DNA from: Pseudidiomarina sp.
GTDB lineage: Bacteria; Pseudomonadota; Gammaproteobacteria; Enterobacterales; Alteromonadaceae
Direction: 5' to 3'
DNA: 37,146 nt
NCBI GenBank assembly: GCA_023260975.1
Contig: JALQTK010000013.1
Span: 1 to 37,146 of the forward strand
How positions within the stretch are numbered: position 1 is the first letter of the stretch; each line of letters starts with the position of its first letter. A program made the position numbers and the translations under genes. Below are positions 18,747-29,643 of this stretch, piece after piece. The notes under the pieces are model-generated. The model worked only from the letters and a program-made list of their open reading frames with translations. It was not told the DNA's origin and did not search any database.

Positions 18747-18845
18747 CGTTCTTTGCCGCCAAATTGCCACAAATAAGCTCTCGCCGTTACTGATTGCACT
18801 TGTGTTAATGGACAGCGATACTAGCGGCTCAACCGAGGACATTTG

Positions 18846-19466
18846 ATGAGCGGAATTCGCGCTAAACAAAAACAAAAAACTCGCCGTTTATTAATTGAGG
18901 CGGCGATGAATCAGCTTTCTGCAGAACACGGCTACGCTAGTTTAAGCTTGCGCGAAGTAGCCCGTGAGGCCGGTATTGCGCCGACTAGCTTTTATCGGCA
19001 CTTTCAGAACATGGAAGAGCTGGGCCTATCGTTGGTGGATGAGGGCGGCTTGGCGCTACGACAACTGCTGCGCCAGTCACGCTTACAGATTGCCCGGGGT
19101 GGTTCGATTATTCGCTCATCAGTGACTACGTTTATGTCCTTTGTCGCCAACCAAACCCCTATTTTCCGCCTCCTGCTGCAAGAAAAATCAGGTAATTCAA
19201 GAGCATTCCGTTTAGCCGTGCAACGCGAGGTAGATCACTTTACCGCTGAGCTGGTCGACTACCTAGTGGCCGAGCAACACTATTCACACGAGCTTGCCGA
19301 ACTGCAAGCAAATGCCATTGTGCGGATTGTTTTTGGCGCCGGTGCCGACGCTATCGATGCTGCTGAAGATGAACGCCAGCGCCTTACCGAGCACACTATT
19401 GCTCAGGTACGCATGGTGGCGCGCGGAGCGGACGCTACCCGGCAATTGGGAAAAACCACAAAATAA
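18846..19466 (+). CDS. fabR: Fatty acid regulator FabR (TetR family)
   Basis: A 206-residue TetR-family repressor. FabR senses the ratio of unsaturated to saturated acyl thioesters and represses unsaturated fatty acid synthesis. The DNA-binding region [20 protein letters not shown] (31-50), then RHF, is nearly identical to E. coli FabR, and [17 protein letters not shown] in the ligand domain also matches. The ATG at 18846 is used (a TTG precedes it), with AGGA 7 bases upstream. The gene diverges from the desaturase gene across the FabR palindrome. A weak promoter TTGCAC-17-GATACT lies before it. The 3' 32 bases overlap the SLC13 permease gene. Confidence 0.93.
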   Translation: MSGIRAKQKQKTRRLLIEAAMNQLSAEHGYASLSLREVAREAGIAPTSFYRHFQNMEELGLSLVDEGGLALRQLLRQSRLQIARGGSIIRSSVTTFMSFVANQTPIFRLLLQEKSGNSRAFRLAVQREVDHFTAELVDYLVAEQHYSHELAELQANAIVRIVFGAGADAIDAAEDERQRLTEHTIAQVRMVARGADATRQLGKTTK

Positions 19467-21213
19467 TCGGTACCGCAACCGCTACCATGAGTACCGATAA
19501 CGGTAACCCCAGTTTCCAATAATCACCAAACGCATAGCCGCCTGGGCCCATGACCAGAATATTCGATTGATGGCCAATCGGGGTTAAAAAGGGTAACGAA
19601 GCGCCCATGGCGACGGCTAGTAAGAATGGATCAATCGAGAGCGCCAAGCTGCCTGCCATACTCACCGCGATTGGTGCCATAAGCACTGCTGCGGCAGCGT
19701 TATTGATGACGTTTGACAGCAGCATGGTCACCACCATAAGTACCGTGATAGCCACCGCAACGGGGGCATCTGCACTTACCGCCAAGGCCAAACCCGCTAG
19801 GGTATCGGCGGCACCCGTGCTATCCAAGGCGGCGCCAAGCGGAATGGTCGCACCGAGCAGTACCACAATCGGCCAATCGATATTTTCATATAATTCGCGC
19901 AGCGCAATCACATTGGTTAGTACCATTAATCCCGCCGCAATGGTAAAGGCCACTGGCGCACTGAGCAAACCCATCGCGGTTAAGGTGATCGCCGCAGCAA
20001 AAATCAGCAGTGGTCGCCAAATATTTTTACGAGAACCAATACGAATGCTGCGCTGCGCTAACGGAAAGCAGCCAAAACGGCGAAAAATATCATCCAGAAC
20101 ATCGGCATTACCTTGCAGCAATAATACATCGCCCGGCTTAAAGCGTAGATTCGATAGATTCGGTGTTAATGTTTGGCGCTCACGCGCCACCGCCAGCACA
20201 TTGACACCGAAGCGGTGGCGTAAACGCAGATCCGCCGCGGAGCGCCCAATCAGGCGCGAATCATGACCAACAATACCCTCGATTACTTTAATTTCATCGC
20301 TGGTAAGAAAACGTTCTTCAAACTCTTCTTCAGCATTGAGCTCGAGACTGGTGGCATCGAGAACTTGTTGCAAGGTATCGGCATCGGCCTCGACGATCAG
20401 TACATCTTCGGCACACAAACGCTGGTGTCGCGGCGGTGCGGTAATCTGTTTATCGCCGCGTTTGAGCGCGACAATAACAAAGTTCTCTTTACTCTTACTC
20501 TCCAATTCATACAGCGTTTCGCCAACCAATGGGTTGCCCGCAGGGAGATACAGTTCAGTCAGATAAGCACTGACATCATAAGGGGTATTTGCTGAACTGC
20601 GGGTGCTATTGGTCGGTACCAACCAGCGGCTAAAAATCCACATAAACAGTAACCCAGCGGCCGCCAGTGCTAGACCGACCGGGGTAAAATCAAACATCCC
20701 AAAAGCACTGCCGGTTTCGTGCTCGCGTACATCAGCGAGAATAATATTCGGTGGCGTGCCAATCAACGTGAGGGTACCGCCAATCAGTGAGCCAAAGGCC
20801 ATCGGCATCAGTACTTGTGAGGCATTACCATTACCGCTGCGCGCCAGCTGCAGCGCTACCGGGATCATGATCGCCATAGCCCCAGTGTTATTCATAAACG
20901 CTGACAGCAGGGTAGTCAGCAAGGTCAAGGCAATTAACTGCAACAGTGGCCGCTTTTCAACCCGTTTCATCATCCCAGCCAGGGCATCGACCGCACCAGA
21001 ACGCCAAAGTGCATGACTAATGACCAATACCGCAGCAACGGTGATCACCGCCGCGTTGCCAAAGCCGGCAAATACCTGATTGCTCGGCACTAGCCCAAGC
21101 ACTGCCGCCACCAACAAGGCCATCATGGCAACTAGGTCATAGCGCCATTTATCCCAGATAAATAATGCCAAGGCACCGACGATTACCGCGCCAATAAGAA
21201 TTTGATCGAGCAT
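19435..21213 (-). CDS. SLC13-type permease with two TrkA-C domains
   Basis: A 592-residue membrane transporter of the divalent anion:sodium symporter (SLC13) type. The N-terminal half has helices to about 200 with the motif [15 protein letters not shown] (104-118) and GTPPN (152-156). Two cytoplasmic TrkA-C domains follow at about 217-288 and 305-380 ([21 protein letters not shown]). The C-terminal transport half repeats the pattern with [11 protein letters not shown] and [17 protein letters not shown]. Candidate substrates are sulfate, di- or tricarboxylates or other anions; the sequence does not decide. The TrkA-C pair suggests gating by a small ligand. The gene stands alone, convergent with fabR. 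Confidence 0.88.
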   Translation of the reverse strand: MLDQILIGAVIVGALALFIWDKWRYDLVAMMALLVAAVLGLVPSNQVFAGFGNAAVITVAAVLVISHALWRSGAVDALAGMMKRVEKRPLLQLIALTLLTTLLSAFMNNTGAMAIMIPVALQLARSGNGNASQVLMPMAFGSLIGGTLTLIGTPPNIILADVREHETGSAFGMFDFTPVGLALAAAGLLFMWIFSRWLVPTNSTRSSANTPYDVSAYLTELYLPAGNPLVGETLYELESKSKENFVIVALKRGDKQITAPPRHQRLCAEDVLIVEADADTLQQVLDATSLELNAEEEFEERFLTSDEIKVIEGIVGHDSRLIGRSAADLRLRHRFGVNVLAVARERQTLTPNLSNLRFKPGDVLLLQGNADVLDDIFRRFGCFPLAQRSIRIGSRKNIWRPLLIFAAAITLTAMGLLSAPVAFTIAAGLMVLTNVIALRELYENIDWPIVVLLGATIPLGAALDSTGAADTLAGLALAVSADAPVAVAITVLMVVTMLLSNVINNAAAAVLMAPIAVSMAGSLALSIDPFLLAVAMGASLPFLTPIGHQSNILVMGPGGYAFGDYWKLGLPLSVLMVAVAVPIILWFFPIAG

Positions 21214-21330
21214 GTATTAGTCCATGTAACACGTTTATTGCTATGGTTCAGAGTGGCTGGATTTTTTAGGATGTCAATAAATTTGCTGTTACTATTGCTC
21301 GCTATGTGAATTAGCTACAAGGAGAAAGCC

Positions 21331-23355
21331 ATGCGACCATCGACCTTATCGAAGTTTGGCATCAGTGTATTGTTACTGGTTATCAGCATGCCGATACTGG
21401 CTCGTGAACTGACATTAACCGAGACCATCACTTTAAAAACCATTAGTAGTGCCGCTGTTTCGGCTGATGGTAAAGTCACCGCCTTCACTCGCGTCAGCCC
21501 ACGCACGCCCTATATTGACGATGATGGCAGTGCTTTTGTGGAGTTATTTACTGTGCGTGGTGAAGCCCCGCCACAAGCGTATATCAGTAATAAAACCCCG
21601 ATCAGTGCGATGCAATTCCATGGCGAAAGTATTTATTTTCTAAGTAAACGTGGTGACGATAAGTTCACCAGCTTATATAAAATCGCCACCACTGGGGGCG
21701 AAGCAGAACGGGTGTTTACTCACAGTAATAACATTATCAGCTATAGCCTCAGCAGCGATGGTCGTTATTTGGCATTCCGGGCCCGCGATAAAGCCGATGT
21801 GAAGCAAACGCAGCTAGCAAAGAAAGGCTTTAAAGCTGAAATTTATGAAGAACAGTTTGAATTTACTCGCGCGTGGTTGGTCGATTTGCAACAAGCTGAG
21901 CTAAGTGCACAAGCTGTAAGCAGTGATCGGCAGGTACTATCGATCGCCTTTCGTCCGGGCCAGCAACAACTGCTGATGCGCACTGCGCCAACGCCACTGG
22001 TCGACGATGACTATATGAGCAGTCAATATGACCTGTTCAATTTTACTGGTGAGGTGGTTAGCAGCTTTGCTTCAGTGGGCAAGTTAGGGCAAGCCGAATT
22101 TTCTCCAGATGGCCGGTATTTAGCCGTAATCGGCGCAGCTGACTACCATGACCCGGCAGACGGGCGACTCTACGTTTACGACACCGAGCAAAACAATCAA
22201 GTGCGCGAGGTGCTGCCGAACTATCTGGGTCATGTGCAAGATATCGCTTGGCGCCGCAACGATGAGCTGATTTGGTTGGGCCATCGGGGTACTGAGACTG
22301 AAGTACAAGCGCTGACTATGCAGTGGCTTGAAAGCCGCAGCTTACTTGAGCCTGGCCGCGCCATCGTGGTCAACATTGCCACCGCACCAGGCAGCAGCGA
22401 AGTGATTGCCCTTGCGCATACTGCCGAGCACCCAACCGAATTGTTCCGCATCGAAAATCAGCAGCTGATTCGGCTCACCAACTCGAATCCGGTGCTTGCC
22501 GACATCACCATGCCCAAGCAACAGACCATTCGTTACAAGGCACGTGATGGCCTAGAGCTAGAGGGTATTCTGGTGTACCCGAGTGATTATCAACAAGGGC
22601 AAACCTACCCGCTGATTATGGTAGTCCACGGTGGCCCTGAAGCGCATTACAGTAATGGTTGGCTGGACCGCTATGGCAGCCCGGTTAAATATGCTGCGAA
22701 TAACGGTTTTGCGCTGTTTTTTCCGAATTATCGTGGCAGTACCGGGCGCGGCGTTGAGTTCTCCAAACTCGGCCAAAACGATTATGCCGGTAAGGAGTTT
22801 GATGACTTAGTGGACGGCAAAAATCACTTGATTGAGCTCGGTATTGTTGATGCTAAAAAAGTTGGTATTACCGGCGGCTCATACGGTGGCTTCGCCTCAG
22901 CCTGGGGTGCCACCGCACATACCGAGCATTATGCCGCCAGCGTGATGTTTGTTGGTATCAGCGATAATATCTCAAAATTTGGTACCACCGACATCGCGAA
23001 AGAAATGCATGCCGTGCATGCCCGTAGTTACCCCTGGGAAAAATGGCAGTGGTACCTAGAGCGCAGCCCAATTTACTATGCTGAGCAAGCACGCACGCCG
23101 ATTCTCATCATGCATGGCAAGGACGATACGCGGGTGCACCCGAGCCAGTCGATGGAGCTCTATCGTTACTTAAAAACCCATGGCAAGGTGCCAGTACGGT
23201 TGGTGTTATATCCAGGTGAAGGGCATGGCAACCGCCGCGCTGCCGCACAACTTGATTACGCGATGCGGCTAATGCGCTGGATGCAGCATTTCTTGGTTGA
23301 CGGCGGTAGCAGCGCTCCGCCTCATCAATTACCGCATGCAGAACAGCTAAACTAA
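21331..23355 (+). CDS. Secreted S9 prolyl oligopeptidase-family peptidase
   Basis: A 674-residue secreted peptidase. The signal peptide runs to about residue 25 (GISVLLLVISMPILA, then RELT). A propeller-like domain covers about 30-410. The hydrolase domain has the triad Ser517 (GGSYGGFASAW), Asp599 (HGKDDTRVHP) and His632 (GEGHGNR), with FPNYRGSTGRG as in the S9C acylaminoacyl/dipeptidyl peptidase group. It probably releases dipeptides or acyl-amino acids from peptides in the periplasm, feeding the peptide-based metabolism common in this bacterial group. The ribosome site AAGGAG is 7 bases before the ATG. It is not the same subfamily as the S9D enzyme at 5.0-7.4 kb. Confidence 0.9.
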   Translation: MRPSTLSKFGISVLLLVISMPILARELTLTETITLKTISSAAVSADGKVTAFTRVSPRTPYIDDDGSAFVELFTVRGEAPPQAYISNKTPISAMQFHGESIYFLSKRGDDKFTSLYKIATTGGEAERVFTHSNNIISYSLSSDGRYLAFRARDKADVKQTQLAKKGFKAEIYEEQFEFTRAWLVDLQQAELSAQAVSSDRQVLSIAFRPGQQQLLMRTAPTPLVDDDYMSSQYDLFNFTGEVVSSFASVGKLGQAEFSPDGRYLAVIGAADYHDPADGRLYVYDTEQNNQVREVLPNYLGHVQDIAWRRNDELIWLGHRGTETEVQALTMQWLESRSLLEPGRAIVVNIATAPGSSEVIALAHTAEHPTELFRIENQQLIRLTNSNPVLADITMPKQQTIRYKARDGLELEGILVYPSDYQQGQTYPLIMVVHGGPEAHYSNGWLDRYGSPVKYAANNGFALFFPNYRGSTGRGVEFSKLGQNDYAGKEFDDLVDGKNHLIELGIVDAKKVGITGGSYGGFASAWGATAHTEHYAASVMFVGISDNISKFGTTDIAKEMHAVHARSYPWEKWQWYLERSPIYYAEQARTPILIMHGKDDTRVHPSQSMELYRYLKTHGKVPVRLVLYPGEGHGNRRAAAQLDYAMRLMRWMQHFLVDGGSSAPPHQLPHAEQLN

Positions 23356-23368
23356 ACAGCAACGGCTG

Positions 23369-23390
23369 CGCAGTTGTGATTACAACTGCG
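23369..23390. repeat. Perfect 9-pair hairpin across the pckA stop codon
   Basis: CGCAGTTGT-GATT-ACAACTGCG forms a perfect 9-pair stem with a 4-base loop. It spans the last codons and stop of pckA, 14 bases past the stop of the convergent peptidase gene. No T-run follows on either strand, so it is not a standard intrinsic terminator, but it could protect or process either 3' end. Confidence 0.5.
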
Positions 23391-24978
23391 GGCCAGCAGC
23401 AACTAACGCAGCACCGTTTGGCGTGTCGGTAAATTTAACAAAGTTATCGACAAAGCGTTTGGCTAAGTCATGCGCCTTAATATCCCACTCGGCTGCTGCC
23501 GCATAGGTATTGCGCGGATCAAGAATAGTGCTATCAACGCCTGGTAACTGCGTTGGAACGGCCACGTTGAAATGCGGCAATTGAACACATTCTGCGTGCT
23601 CAATGCTGCCATCGAGAATGGCATCAATAATGGCACGCGTGGCTTTCAACGAAATACGCTTGCCGGTGCCATTCCAACCGGTATTGACCAAATAGGCTTG
23701 CGCACCTGAGGCGTCCATGCGCTTGCGCAGCACTTCGGCATATTGGGTTGGATGGAGACTTAAAAACGCCGCGCCAAAACAGCTCGAAAAAGTTGGCGTT
23801 GGTTCAGTAATACCGCGCTCGGTACCGGCCAATTTGGCGGTAAAGCCCGATAAGAAATAGTACTCAGTTTGTGCTTTGGTTAATTTGGATACCGGTGGCA
23901 ATACCCCAAACGCATCGGCAGTCAAGAAAATCACTTTCTTGGCGTGACCGGCTTTAGATACCGGTTTGACAATGTTATCAATATGGTAAATTGGGTACGA
24001 TACGCGGGTATTTTCGGTTTTCGAACCATCATCAAAATCGACAGTACCGTCAGCCAGCACAGTGACGTTTTCTAATAACGCATCACGACGAATAGCACGA
24101 TAAATATCCGGTTCAGCTTGCTCTGATAAGTTGATGGTCTTAGCGTAACAACCCCCTTCGAAGTTAAACACGCCGTCGTCATCCCAGCCATGCTCATCGT
24201 CGCCAATTAAGCGACGCTTGGGGTCGGTCGACAAGGTGGTTTTACCGGTACCCGATAAACCAAAGAATACCGCCACATCACCGTCGTCACCGACGTTCGC
24301 TGAACAATGCATCGAGGCAATGCCCTGCAATGGCAGGTAATAGTTCATGATTGAGAACATACCTTTCTTCATTTCGCCGCCATACCAGCTGCCACCAATG
24401 AGTTGGATACGCTCAGTCAGGTTAAAGGCAATGAAGTTCTCAGAATTTAAGCCATGTTGTTGCCATTTGGCATTGCTGCATTTGGCACCATTCATCACGA
24501 CAAAATCGGGCTTAAAGGTTTTCAGTTCATCGTCGCTGGGGCGAATAAACATATTTTTGACGAAATGCGCCTGCCACGCCACTTCCATAATGAAGCGCAC
24601 CGACAAGCGCGTATCCGCATTGGCACCACAATAGGTATCAACCACAAACAGGCGCTTACCTGACAGCTGCTCTGTCACGGTCGATTTGAGATCAGCCCAG
24701 ACCTCGGGGGTAATGGCTTTATTATCGTTTTTACCTTGATCAGACCACCAGAAGGTATCTTTGGTGGTGTCGTCACGAACAATGTATTTATCTTTCGGCG
24801 AACGACCGGTAAAGATGCCCGTATCAACCGCAACTGCGCCAAGCGTAGTGACTTTACCTTGCTCATAACCGACCAAATCGCCGCGAGTTTCTTCCGCAAA
24901 CAGCAGCTCATACGACGGGTTATAAATAACTTCAGTAACCTCGGTGATGCCGTACTGGCTTAAATCCAGATCAGTCAT
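23380..24978 (-). CDS. pckA: ATP-dependent phosphoenolpyruvate carboxykinase
   Basis: A 532-residue PckA that converts oxaloacetate and ATP to phosphoenolpyruvate, ADP and CO2, the entry step of gluconeogenesis. Visible motifs: GRSPKDKY at 58-65, the kinase-1a P-loop [12 protein letters not shown] around 239-250, the metal-binding [20 protein letters not shown] just after it, and [20 protein letters not shown] near 440-460. Length equals the usual 530-540. AGGAG lies 7 bases before the ATG, and a possible promoter (TTGCTA-16-TATTTA) sits in the 150-base gap to the divergent symporter gene. Together with kbl-tdh, two peptidases and the symporter, it suits growth on amino acids. Confidence 0.96.
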   Translation of the reverse strand: MTDLDLSQYGITEVTEVIYNPSYELLFAEETRGDLVGYEQGKVTTLGAVAVDTGIFTGRSPKDKYIVRDDTTKDTFWWSDQGKNDNKAITPEVWADLKSTVTEQLSGKRLFVVDTYCGANADTRLSVRFIMEVAWQAHFVKNMFIRPSDDELKTFKPDFVVMNGAKCSNAKWQQHGLNSENFIAFNLTERIQLIGGSWYGGEMKKGMFSIMNYYLPLQGIASMHCSANVGDDGDVAVFFGLSGTGKTTLSTDPKRRLIGDDEHGWDDDGVFNFEGGCYAKTINLSEQAEPDIYRAIRRDALLENVTVLADGTVDFDDGSKTENTRVSYPIYHIDNIVKPVSKAGHAKKVIFLTADAFGVLPPVSKLTKAQTEYYFLSGFTAKLAGTERGITEPTPTFSSCFGAAFLSLHPTQYAEVLRKRMDASGAQAYLVNTGWNGTGKRISLKATRAIIDAILDGSIEHAECVQLPHFNVAVPTQLPGVDSTILDPRNTYAAAAEWDIKAHDLAKRFVDNFVKFTDTPNGAALVAAGPQL

Positions 24979-25128
24979 TAGCGGACTCCTGCGGGTCTGA
25001 CCATTTAAATAATAAGATAATCGTTGTTAGCAACGCTTGTTTGGAGCGGGATTCTACTCCGAAATGCATAAAAATAATAGTCTAACACCCGTTATAGCCG
25101 CTAGAATGGCGGTTTTTACGGGGGCTCT

Positions 25129-26454
25129 ATGCGCGATAGTTTTCATACCAGGCTAGGTTTTATCCTTGCTGCAGCCGGCTCAGCCGTTGGCTTAGGCAAT
25201 ATCTGGGGCTTTCCCACGCAAGTTGCTAATCATGGCGGCGCGGCGTTTATTCTGGTGTATCTGTTGGTGGTGGTGGTGCTTGCTATTCCAGCCTTATATA
25301 CCGAGCTCAGCCTGGGTCAGCAGGCGCAAGCCAATCCGGTGACAGCGCTGGAGCAATTGAGCCAAACAAACAATCGACTTGGTCCCATCGCTGGCCGCAG
25401 CATGGGCTATTTGAATGTCATCGGCGCGCTGTTAATGCTGAGTTTTTATCATTTAGTAGCGGCCTGGATGCTGGCACAGGGCTTAGCGGCACTGGCAACC
25501 GCTTTAGCACTGCCAAACATCGCCGGCTGGCTGGCCAGTGGTAGTATCAGTCGCGATTTGTTGCTGGTCGGCTTGTTTATTAGTCTAACCTTCGCGGTCG
25601 TTGCTGGCGGTATTGCCAAAGGTATCGAAACCTGGTCAAAGCGACTGATGCCGCTGCTGCTGGTGTTGTTGCTGGCACTGATCGTATTTATTGCCTTGCA
25701 ACCGGGATCAGCCGCCGGCTTTCGCGCTTATCTGGTACCCGATTTTAGCGCTTTCAATGATCCGCAGATGCTGGTTGCCGCTATGGGGCAAGCTTTCTTT
25801 TCATTGTCGATTGGCCTGGGTGGCATGCTCATTTATGGTAGTTATTTAGCCCCAGGTACTCGCCTCGGTCGGCTTACTATCAGTGTTGCTGCGCTCGATA
25901 CGCTGGTGGCGCTGCTGGCAGGGTTACTGATTATCCCGGCGCTCTATGTTGCCATGGCGCAAGGCATGACGGTTACCGCCAATGGCGAGTTAATTGGTGA
26001 AGGCCAGTTGATTTTCCAAGTCCTACCCGAGTTATTCGCGCGACTTGGTAGCGCCGGCCCCTGGGTTGGTTTTGCTTTTTTTAGCTTGCTGGCTATTGCC
26101 GCCTTAACATCAACCATTGCGGTTGCTGAAATTCCGTTATCCTACAGTATCGAACGCCATCAGCTGCCGCGCCGGCGCGCCGCCTGGTTACTGGCGCTGC
26201 TGGTGATGGTCATGGCTAGCTTACTGGTGGTGTGGTTTGACCCGCTATTTGGCTGGGTGGTGGGTTATGTTACGCAATTCCAATTACCACTCAGTGGGTT
26301 GTTTTATTTTCTGGTGCTGGGCTGGTTGTGGAAACGTAGTAATCGGCTGCGGCAATTAGCCGCACAGCAGCTGCGCTATCGTTTGCTGTTTTGGCATTTA
26401 CGTTTGGTCTGCCCGCTGCTGCTCAGTTGGGTTTTTGTTGACGTGGCCTTTTAA
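25129..26454 (+). CDS. Neurotransmitter:sodium symporter (NSS) family amino acid transporter
   Basis: A 441-residue LeuT-fold symporter with about 11 helices that moves an amino acid with sodium. The first helix carries the family signature AAAGSAVGLGNIWGFP at about 14-29, where the unwound helix binds sodium and substrate, and NHGGAAF follows. Other family phrases are FFSLSIGLGGMLIYGSYL near 225-242 and LAIAALTSTIAVAEIP near 320. The 11-helix length is the short bacterial form. Substrate is not predictable. GGGGG lies 5 bases before the ATG, and a -10-like TAGAAT is at 25102-25107. Three bases separate its stop from the end of the convergent coaD gene. Confidence 0.9.
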   Translation: MRDSFHTRLGFILAAAGSAVGLGNIWGFPTQVANHGGAAFILVYLLVVVVLAIPALYTELSLGQQAQANPVTALEQLSQTNNRLGPIAGRSMGYLNVIGALLMLSFYHLVAAWMLAQGLAALATALALPNIAGWLASGSISRDLLLVGLFISLTFAVVAGGIAKGIETWSKRLMPLLLVLLLALIVFIALQPGSAAGFRAYLVPDFSAFNDPQMLVAAMGQAFFSLSIGLGGMLIYGSYLAPGTRLGRLTISVAALDTLVALLAGLLIIPALYVAMAQGMTVTANGELIGEGQLIFQVLPELFARLGSAGPWVGFAFFSLLAIAALTSTIAVAEIPLSYSIERHQLPRRRAAWLLALLVMVMASLLVVWFDPLFGWVVGYVTQFQLPLSGLFYFLVLGWLWKRSNRLRQLAAQQLRYRLLFWHLRLVCPLLLSWVFVDVAF

Positions 26455-26460
26455 GCTCAA

Positions 26461-27009
<549 letters not shown>

Positions 27010-27075
27010 CTATGCAACTACATAGCCACTTAGCGCTGTTAACGACTCGCCTGTGCGTTGCGAATGGAGAATTAC

Positions 27076-28269
27076 ATGAAGCACGATTTTTATCAACAGC
27101 TGCAACAGCAACTTGAAGACCTCAAGCATGAGGGTCTGTACAAGCAAGAACGCATCATCACCAGCGATCAAGATGCTGAAATTACTGTACAGGGCGGCCA
27201 GCAAGTACTGAATTTTTGCGCCAATAACTATCTTGGTTTAGCCAACAACCCCGAGTTAATCAATGCCGCCAAACACGGCCTTGATGAGCATGGATTTGGT
27301 ACTGCATCGGTGCGCTTTATTTGTGGCACCCAAGATATTCACAAAACTCTCGAGGCCAAACTAAGTAATTTTTTAGGCACTGAAGATACCATTTTGTATT
27401 CATCCTGTTTTGACGCCAATGGCGGGTTATTTGAAACGCTAATGGGTGCCGAAGATGCGATTATTAGCGATGAGCTCAACCATGCCAGTATTATTGACGG
27501 CATTCGGCTGAGTAAGGCCAAGCGCTATCGCTATAAAAATAACGATATGAGTGATCTTGAAGCGCAATTAAAGCAAGCGCAAGCCGATGGCGCGCGGCAT
27601 ATTTTAATTGCCACCGACGGGGTGTTTTCGATGGATGGCGTGATTGCCAACATGGCTGGAGTATGTGATTTAGCCGACCAATACGGCGCCTTGGTGATGA
27701 TGGACGATTGTCACGCGACCGGTTTTTTAGGCGCCAACGGTAAAGGGACCCACGAATATTGTGGGGTGTTGGGCCGTATCGACTTCCTTACGGGTACTTT
27801 AGGAAAAGCCTTAGGCGGAGCGTCCGGTGGTTATATCTCTGGTAAAAAAGCCGCTATCGACTGGTTACGTCAGCGTTCACGCCCGTATTTATTCTCCAAC
27901 TCGGTCGCGCCAGCCATTGTGCAAGCATCTATTCGTGTGCTCGATTTGCTAGAACATGGTCACGCCTTGCGCAACCAATTATGGGATAACGCCAATCATT
28001 TCCGCAGCAAAATGAGCGCCGCAGGGTTTACCTTAAGTGGTGCCGATCACGCTATTATTCCGGTGATGATTGGCGATGCGCGCGTAGCCGCTGAAATGGC
28101 TGAGCGGTTGTTACGTGAAGGTATTTATGTGGTCGGTTTTTCGTTCCCCGTGGTACCGCGTGGCAAAGCCCGTATTCGCACGCAAATGTCGGCAGCGCAC
28201 AGTAAAGAACAGCTTGATAGAGCGATTGATGCATTTATTGGTATTGGTAAAGAACTCGGCATTATTTAA
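27076..28269 (+). CDS. kbl: Glycine C-acetyltransferase (2-amino-3-ketobutyrate CoA ligase)
   Basis: A 397-residue PLP enzyme that cleaves 2-amino-3-ketobutyrate with CoA to glycine and acetyl-CoA, the second step of threonine breakdown through Tdh. The PLP lysine is Lys244 in [14 protein letters not shown], the same number as in E. coli. Other family motifs are [23 protein letters not shown] and [10 protein letters not shown]. The ATG at 27076 is chosen over one at 27058 because GGAG lies 7 bases before it and the length matches. The next gene, tdh, follows after 19 bases, so the pair forms an operon in reverse step order, as in E. coli. Confidence 0.95.
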   Translation: MKHDFYQQLQQQLEDLKHEGLYKQERIITSDQDAEITVQGGQQVLNFCANNYLGLANNPELINAAKHGLDEHGFGTASVRFICGTQDIHKTLEAKLSNFLGTEDTILYSSCFDANGGLFETLMGAEDAIISDELNHASIIDGIRLSKAKRYRYKNNDMSDLEAQLKQAQADGARHILIATDGVFSMDGVIANMAGVCDLADQYGALVMMDDCHATGFLGANGKGTHEYCGVLGRIDFLTGTLGKALGGASGGYISGKKAAIDWLRQRSRPYLFSNSVAPAIVQASIRVLDLLEHGHALRNQLWDNANHFRSKMSAAGFTLSGADHAIIPVMIGDARVAAEMAERLLREGIYVVGFSFPVVPRGKARIRTQMSAAHSKEQLDRAIDAFIGIGKELGII

Positions 28270-28288
28270 GGTTTAGTGGAGAATTTAA

Positions 28289-29314
28289 ATGAAAGCACTG
28301 GCGAAATTACATGCCGAACCGGGCATTTGGATGACCGACGCGGAAAAGCCTGAGTATGGCTACAATGACCTATTAATTCGGATCAAAAAATCGGCCATTT
28401 GTGGCACCGATATTCATATCTTTAAATGGGATGAGTGGTCGCAAAAAACCGTACCGGTACCGATGGTGGTTGGTCATGAATATGCCGGTGTGGTTGCCGC
28501 TATGGGCGATGGCGTCAAAGGCTTTCAGGTAGGTGATCGGGTTTCTGGTGAAGGCCACATTACCTGCGGCTACTGCCGCAACTGTCGTGCCGGTCGTCGG
28601 CATTTATGTCGCAACACGCTCGGAGTTGGGGTAAACCGTCCGGGTAGCTTTGCCGAATATTTGGTTATTCCCGCTGACAATGCATTCAAGTTACCCGATG
28701 ATATCAGTGACGACATGGCGGCTATTTTTGATCCGTTCGGTAATGCAGTGCATACCGCGTTATCGTTTGATTTGGTCGGTGAAGACGTGTTAATTACCGG
28801 CGCTGGCCCGATTGGCATTATGGCAGCGGCAATCTGTCGACATGTTGGCGCTCGCCATGTCGTGATCACTGATGTGAACCACTATCGCTTAGATCTTGCT
28901 AAAAAAATGGGCGCTACCCGCGCGGTCGATGTCAGCTGCGAAAATCTGCGCGAGGTAATGGCTGAACTTGGCATGAAGGAAGGCTTCGATGTTGGTCTTG
29001 AAATGTCGGGAATGCCATCCGCGTTGAACCAAATGCTCGATACCATGAATCACGGTGGTAAAATTGCTATGCTTGGCATTCCAGCCAAACCAATTGCCAT
29101 TGACTGGAATCTAGTTATTTTCAAAGGGCTGATTATCAAAGGGATTTATGGCCGTGAAATGTTCGAAACCTGGTACAAAATGGCATCGTTATTGCAATCA
29201 GGACTCGACCTAACGCCAATTCTGACCCATCAATTTGCCATTGATGATTATCAACAAGCTTTTGAGTTGATGGCATCGGGTCAATCAGGCAAAGTAGTAC
29301 TGAACTGGGAGTAA
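28289..29314 (+). CDS. tdh: L-threonine 3-dehydrogenase
   Basis: A 341-residue zinc medium-chain dehydrogenase that oxidises threonine to 2-amino-3-ketobutyrate with NAD+. Catalytic-zinc Cys38 is in [10 protein letters not shown], with GHEYAGVV following. The structural-zinc loop is [15 protein letters not shown], with four cysteines in the expected spacing. The Rossmann motif is GAGPIGIMA near 173. Length equals E. coli Tdh. GGAG lies 8 bases before the ATG. The product feeds Kbl, so the pair turns threonine into glycine and acetyl-CoA. Confidence 0.95.
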   Translation: MKALAKLHAEPGIWMTDAEKPEYGYNDLLIRIKKSAICGTDIHIFKWDEWSQKTVPVPMVVGHEYAGVVAAMGDGVKGFQVGDRVSGEGHITCGYCRNCRAGRRHLCRNTLGVGVNRPGSFAEYLVIPADNAFKLPDDISDDMAAIFDPFGNAVHTALSFDLVGEDVLITGAGPIGIMAAAICRHVGARHVVITDVNHYRLDLAKKMGATRAVDVSCENLREVMAELGMKEGFDVGLEMSGMPSALNQMLDTMNHGGKIAMLGIPAKPIAIDWNLVIFKGLIIKGIYGREMFETWYKMASLLQSGLDLTPILTHQFAIDDYQQAFELMASGQSGKVVLNWE

Positions 29315-29319
29315 GTAGC

Positions 29320-29643
29320 ATGGCTGAATTTAAACGCATTAATGCCGCAACTGCGTATGCCCTTTGGCAACAGGGAAATGCTGCTTTTGCTGATATCCGC
29401 GATGAGCGATCGTTTGCGTTCGGCCATATTCCCGGTGCTGTGCACTTAACCAATAGCAATTTAGCGCAATTCCTCGATAGTCTGGAAGACCACACCGAAG
29501 TGGTGGTGGTCTGTTACCATGGCAACAGTAGTCAGGGTGCCGCACAATACTTAGCACAGCAAGGCATCGAGCCAGTCAGTAGCCTTGACGGTGGTTTCAC
29601 CGCCTGGGGGCAACAGTTTCCTGAGGCCGTGGAGCGAAGCTAA
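29320..29643 (+). CDS. glpE: Thiosulfate sulfurtransferase GlpE (rhodanese)
   Basis: A 107-residue single-domain rhodanese. The active-site Cys65 lies in VVCYHGNSSQGAAQYL, the same number and loop as E. coli GlpE. DIRDERSFAFGHIPGAVHL is the N-terminal rhodanese signature. GlpE transfers sulfur from thiosulfate to cyanide or thioredoxin in vitro; its physiological acceptor is unclear. It starts 6 bases after the tdh stop and its TAA is followed directly by the glpG ATG, so it belongs to the kbl-ubiA run. No glpD or glpR gene accompanies it, unlike in enterobacteria. Confidence 0.93.
   Translation: MAEFKRINAATAYALWQQGNAAFADIRDERSFAFGHIPGAVHLTNSNLAQFLDSLEDHTEVVVVCYHGNSSQGAAQYLAQQGIEPVSSLDGGFTAWGQQFPEAVERS

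Noticed and set aside
19607-20266. 219-codon open frame on the plus strand
   Set aside because: It is antisense to the SLC13 permease gene, whose membrane and TrkA-C motifs are clear; the antisense product has no recognisable motif and is low-complexity.
25096-25117. Hairpin AGCCGC/GCGGTT with five T as a terminator
   Set aside because: It lies between divergent genes just before the symporter start, has a G-T pair and a 7-base loop, and coincides with a -10-like TAGAAT; a promoter is more likely than a terminator.
27076-28269. kbl as 8-amino-7-oxononanoate synthase (bioF) or 5-aminolevulinate synthase
   Set aside because: All three share the fold and the PLP lysine, but the adjacent tdh and the length of 397 point to Kbl.
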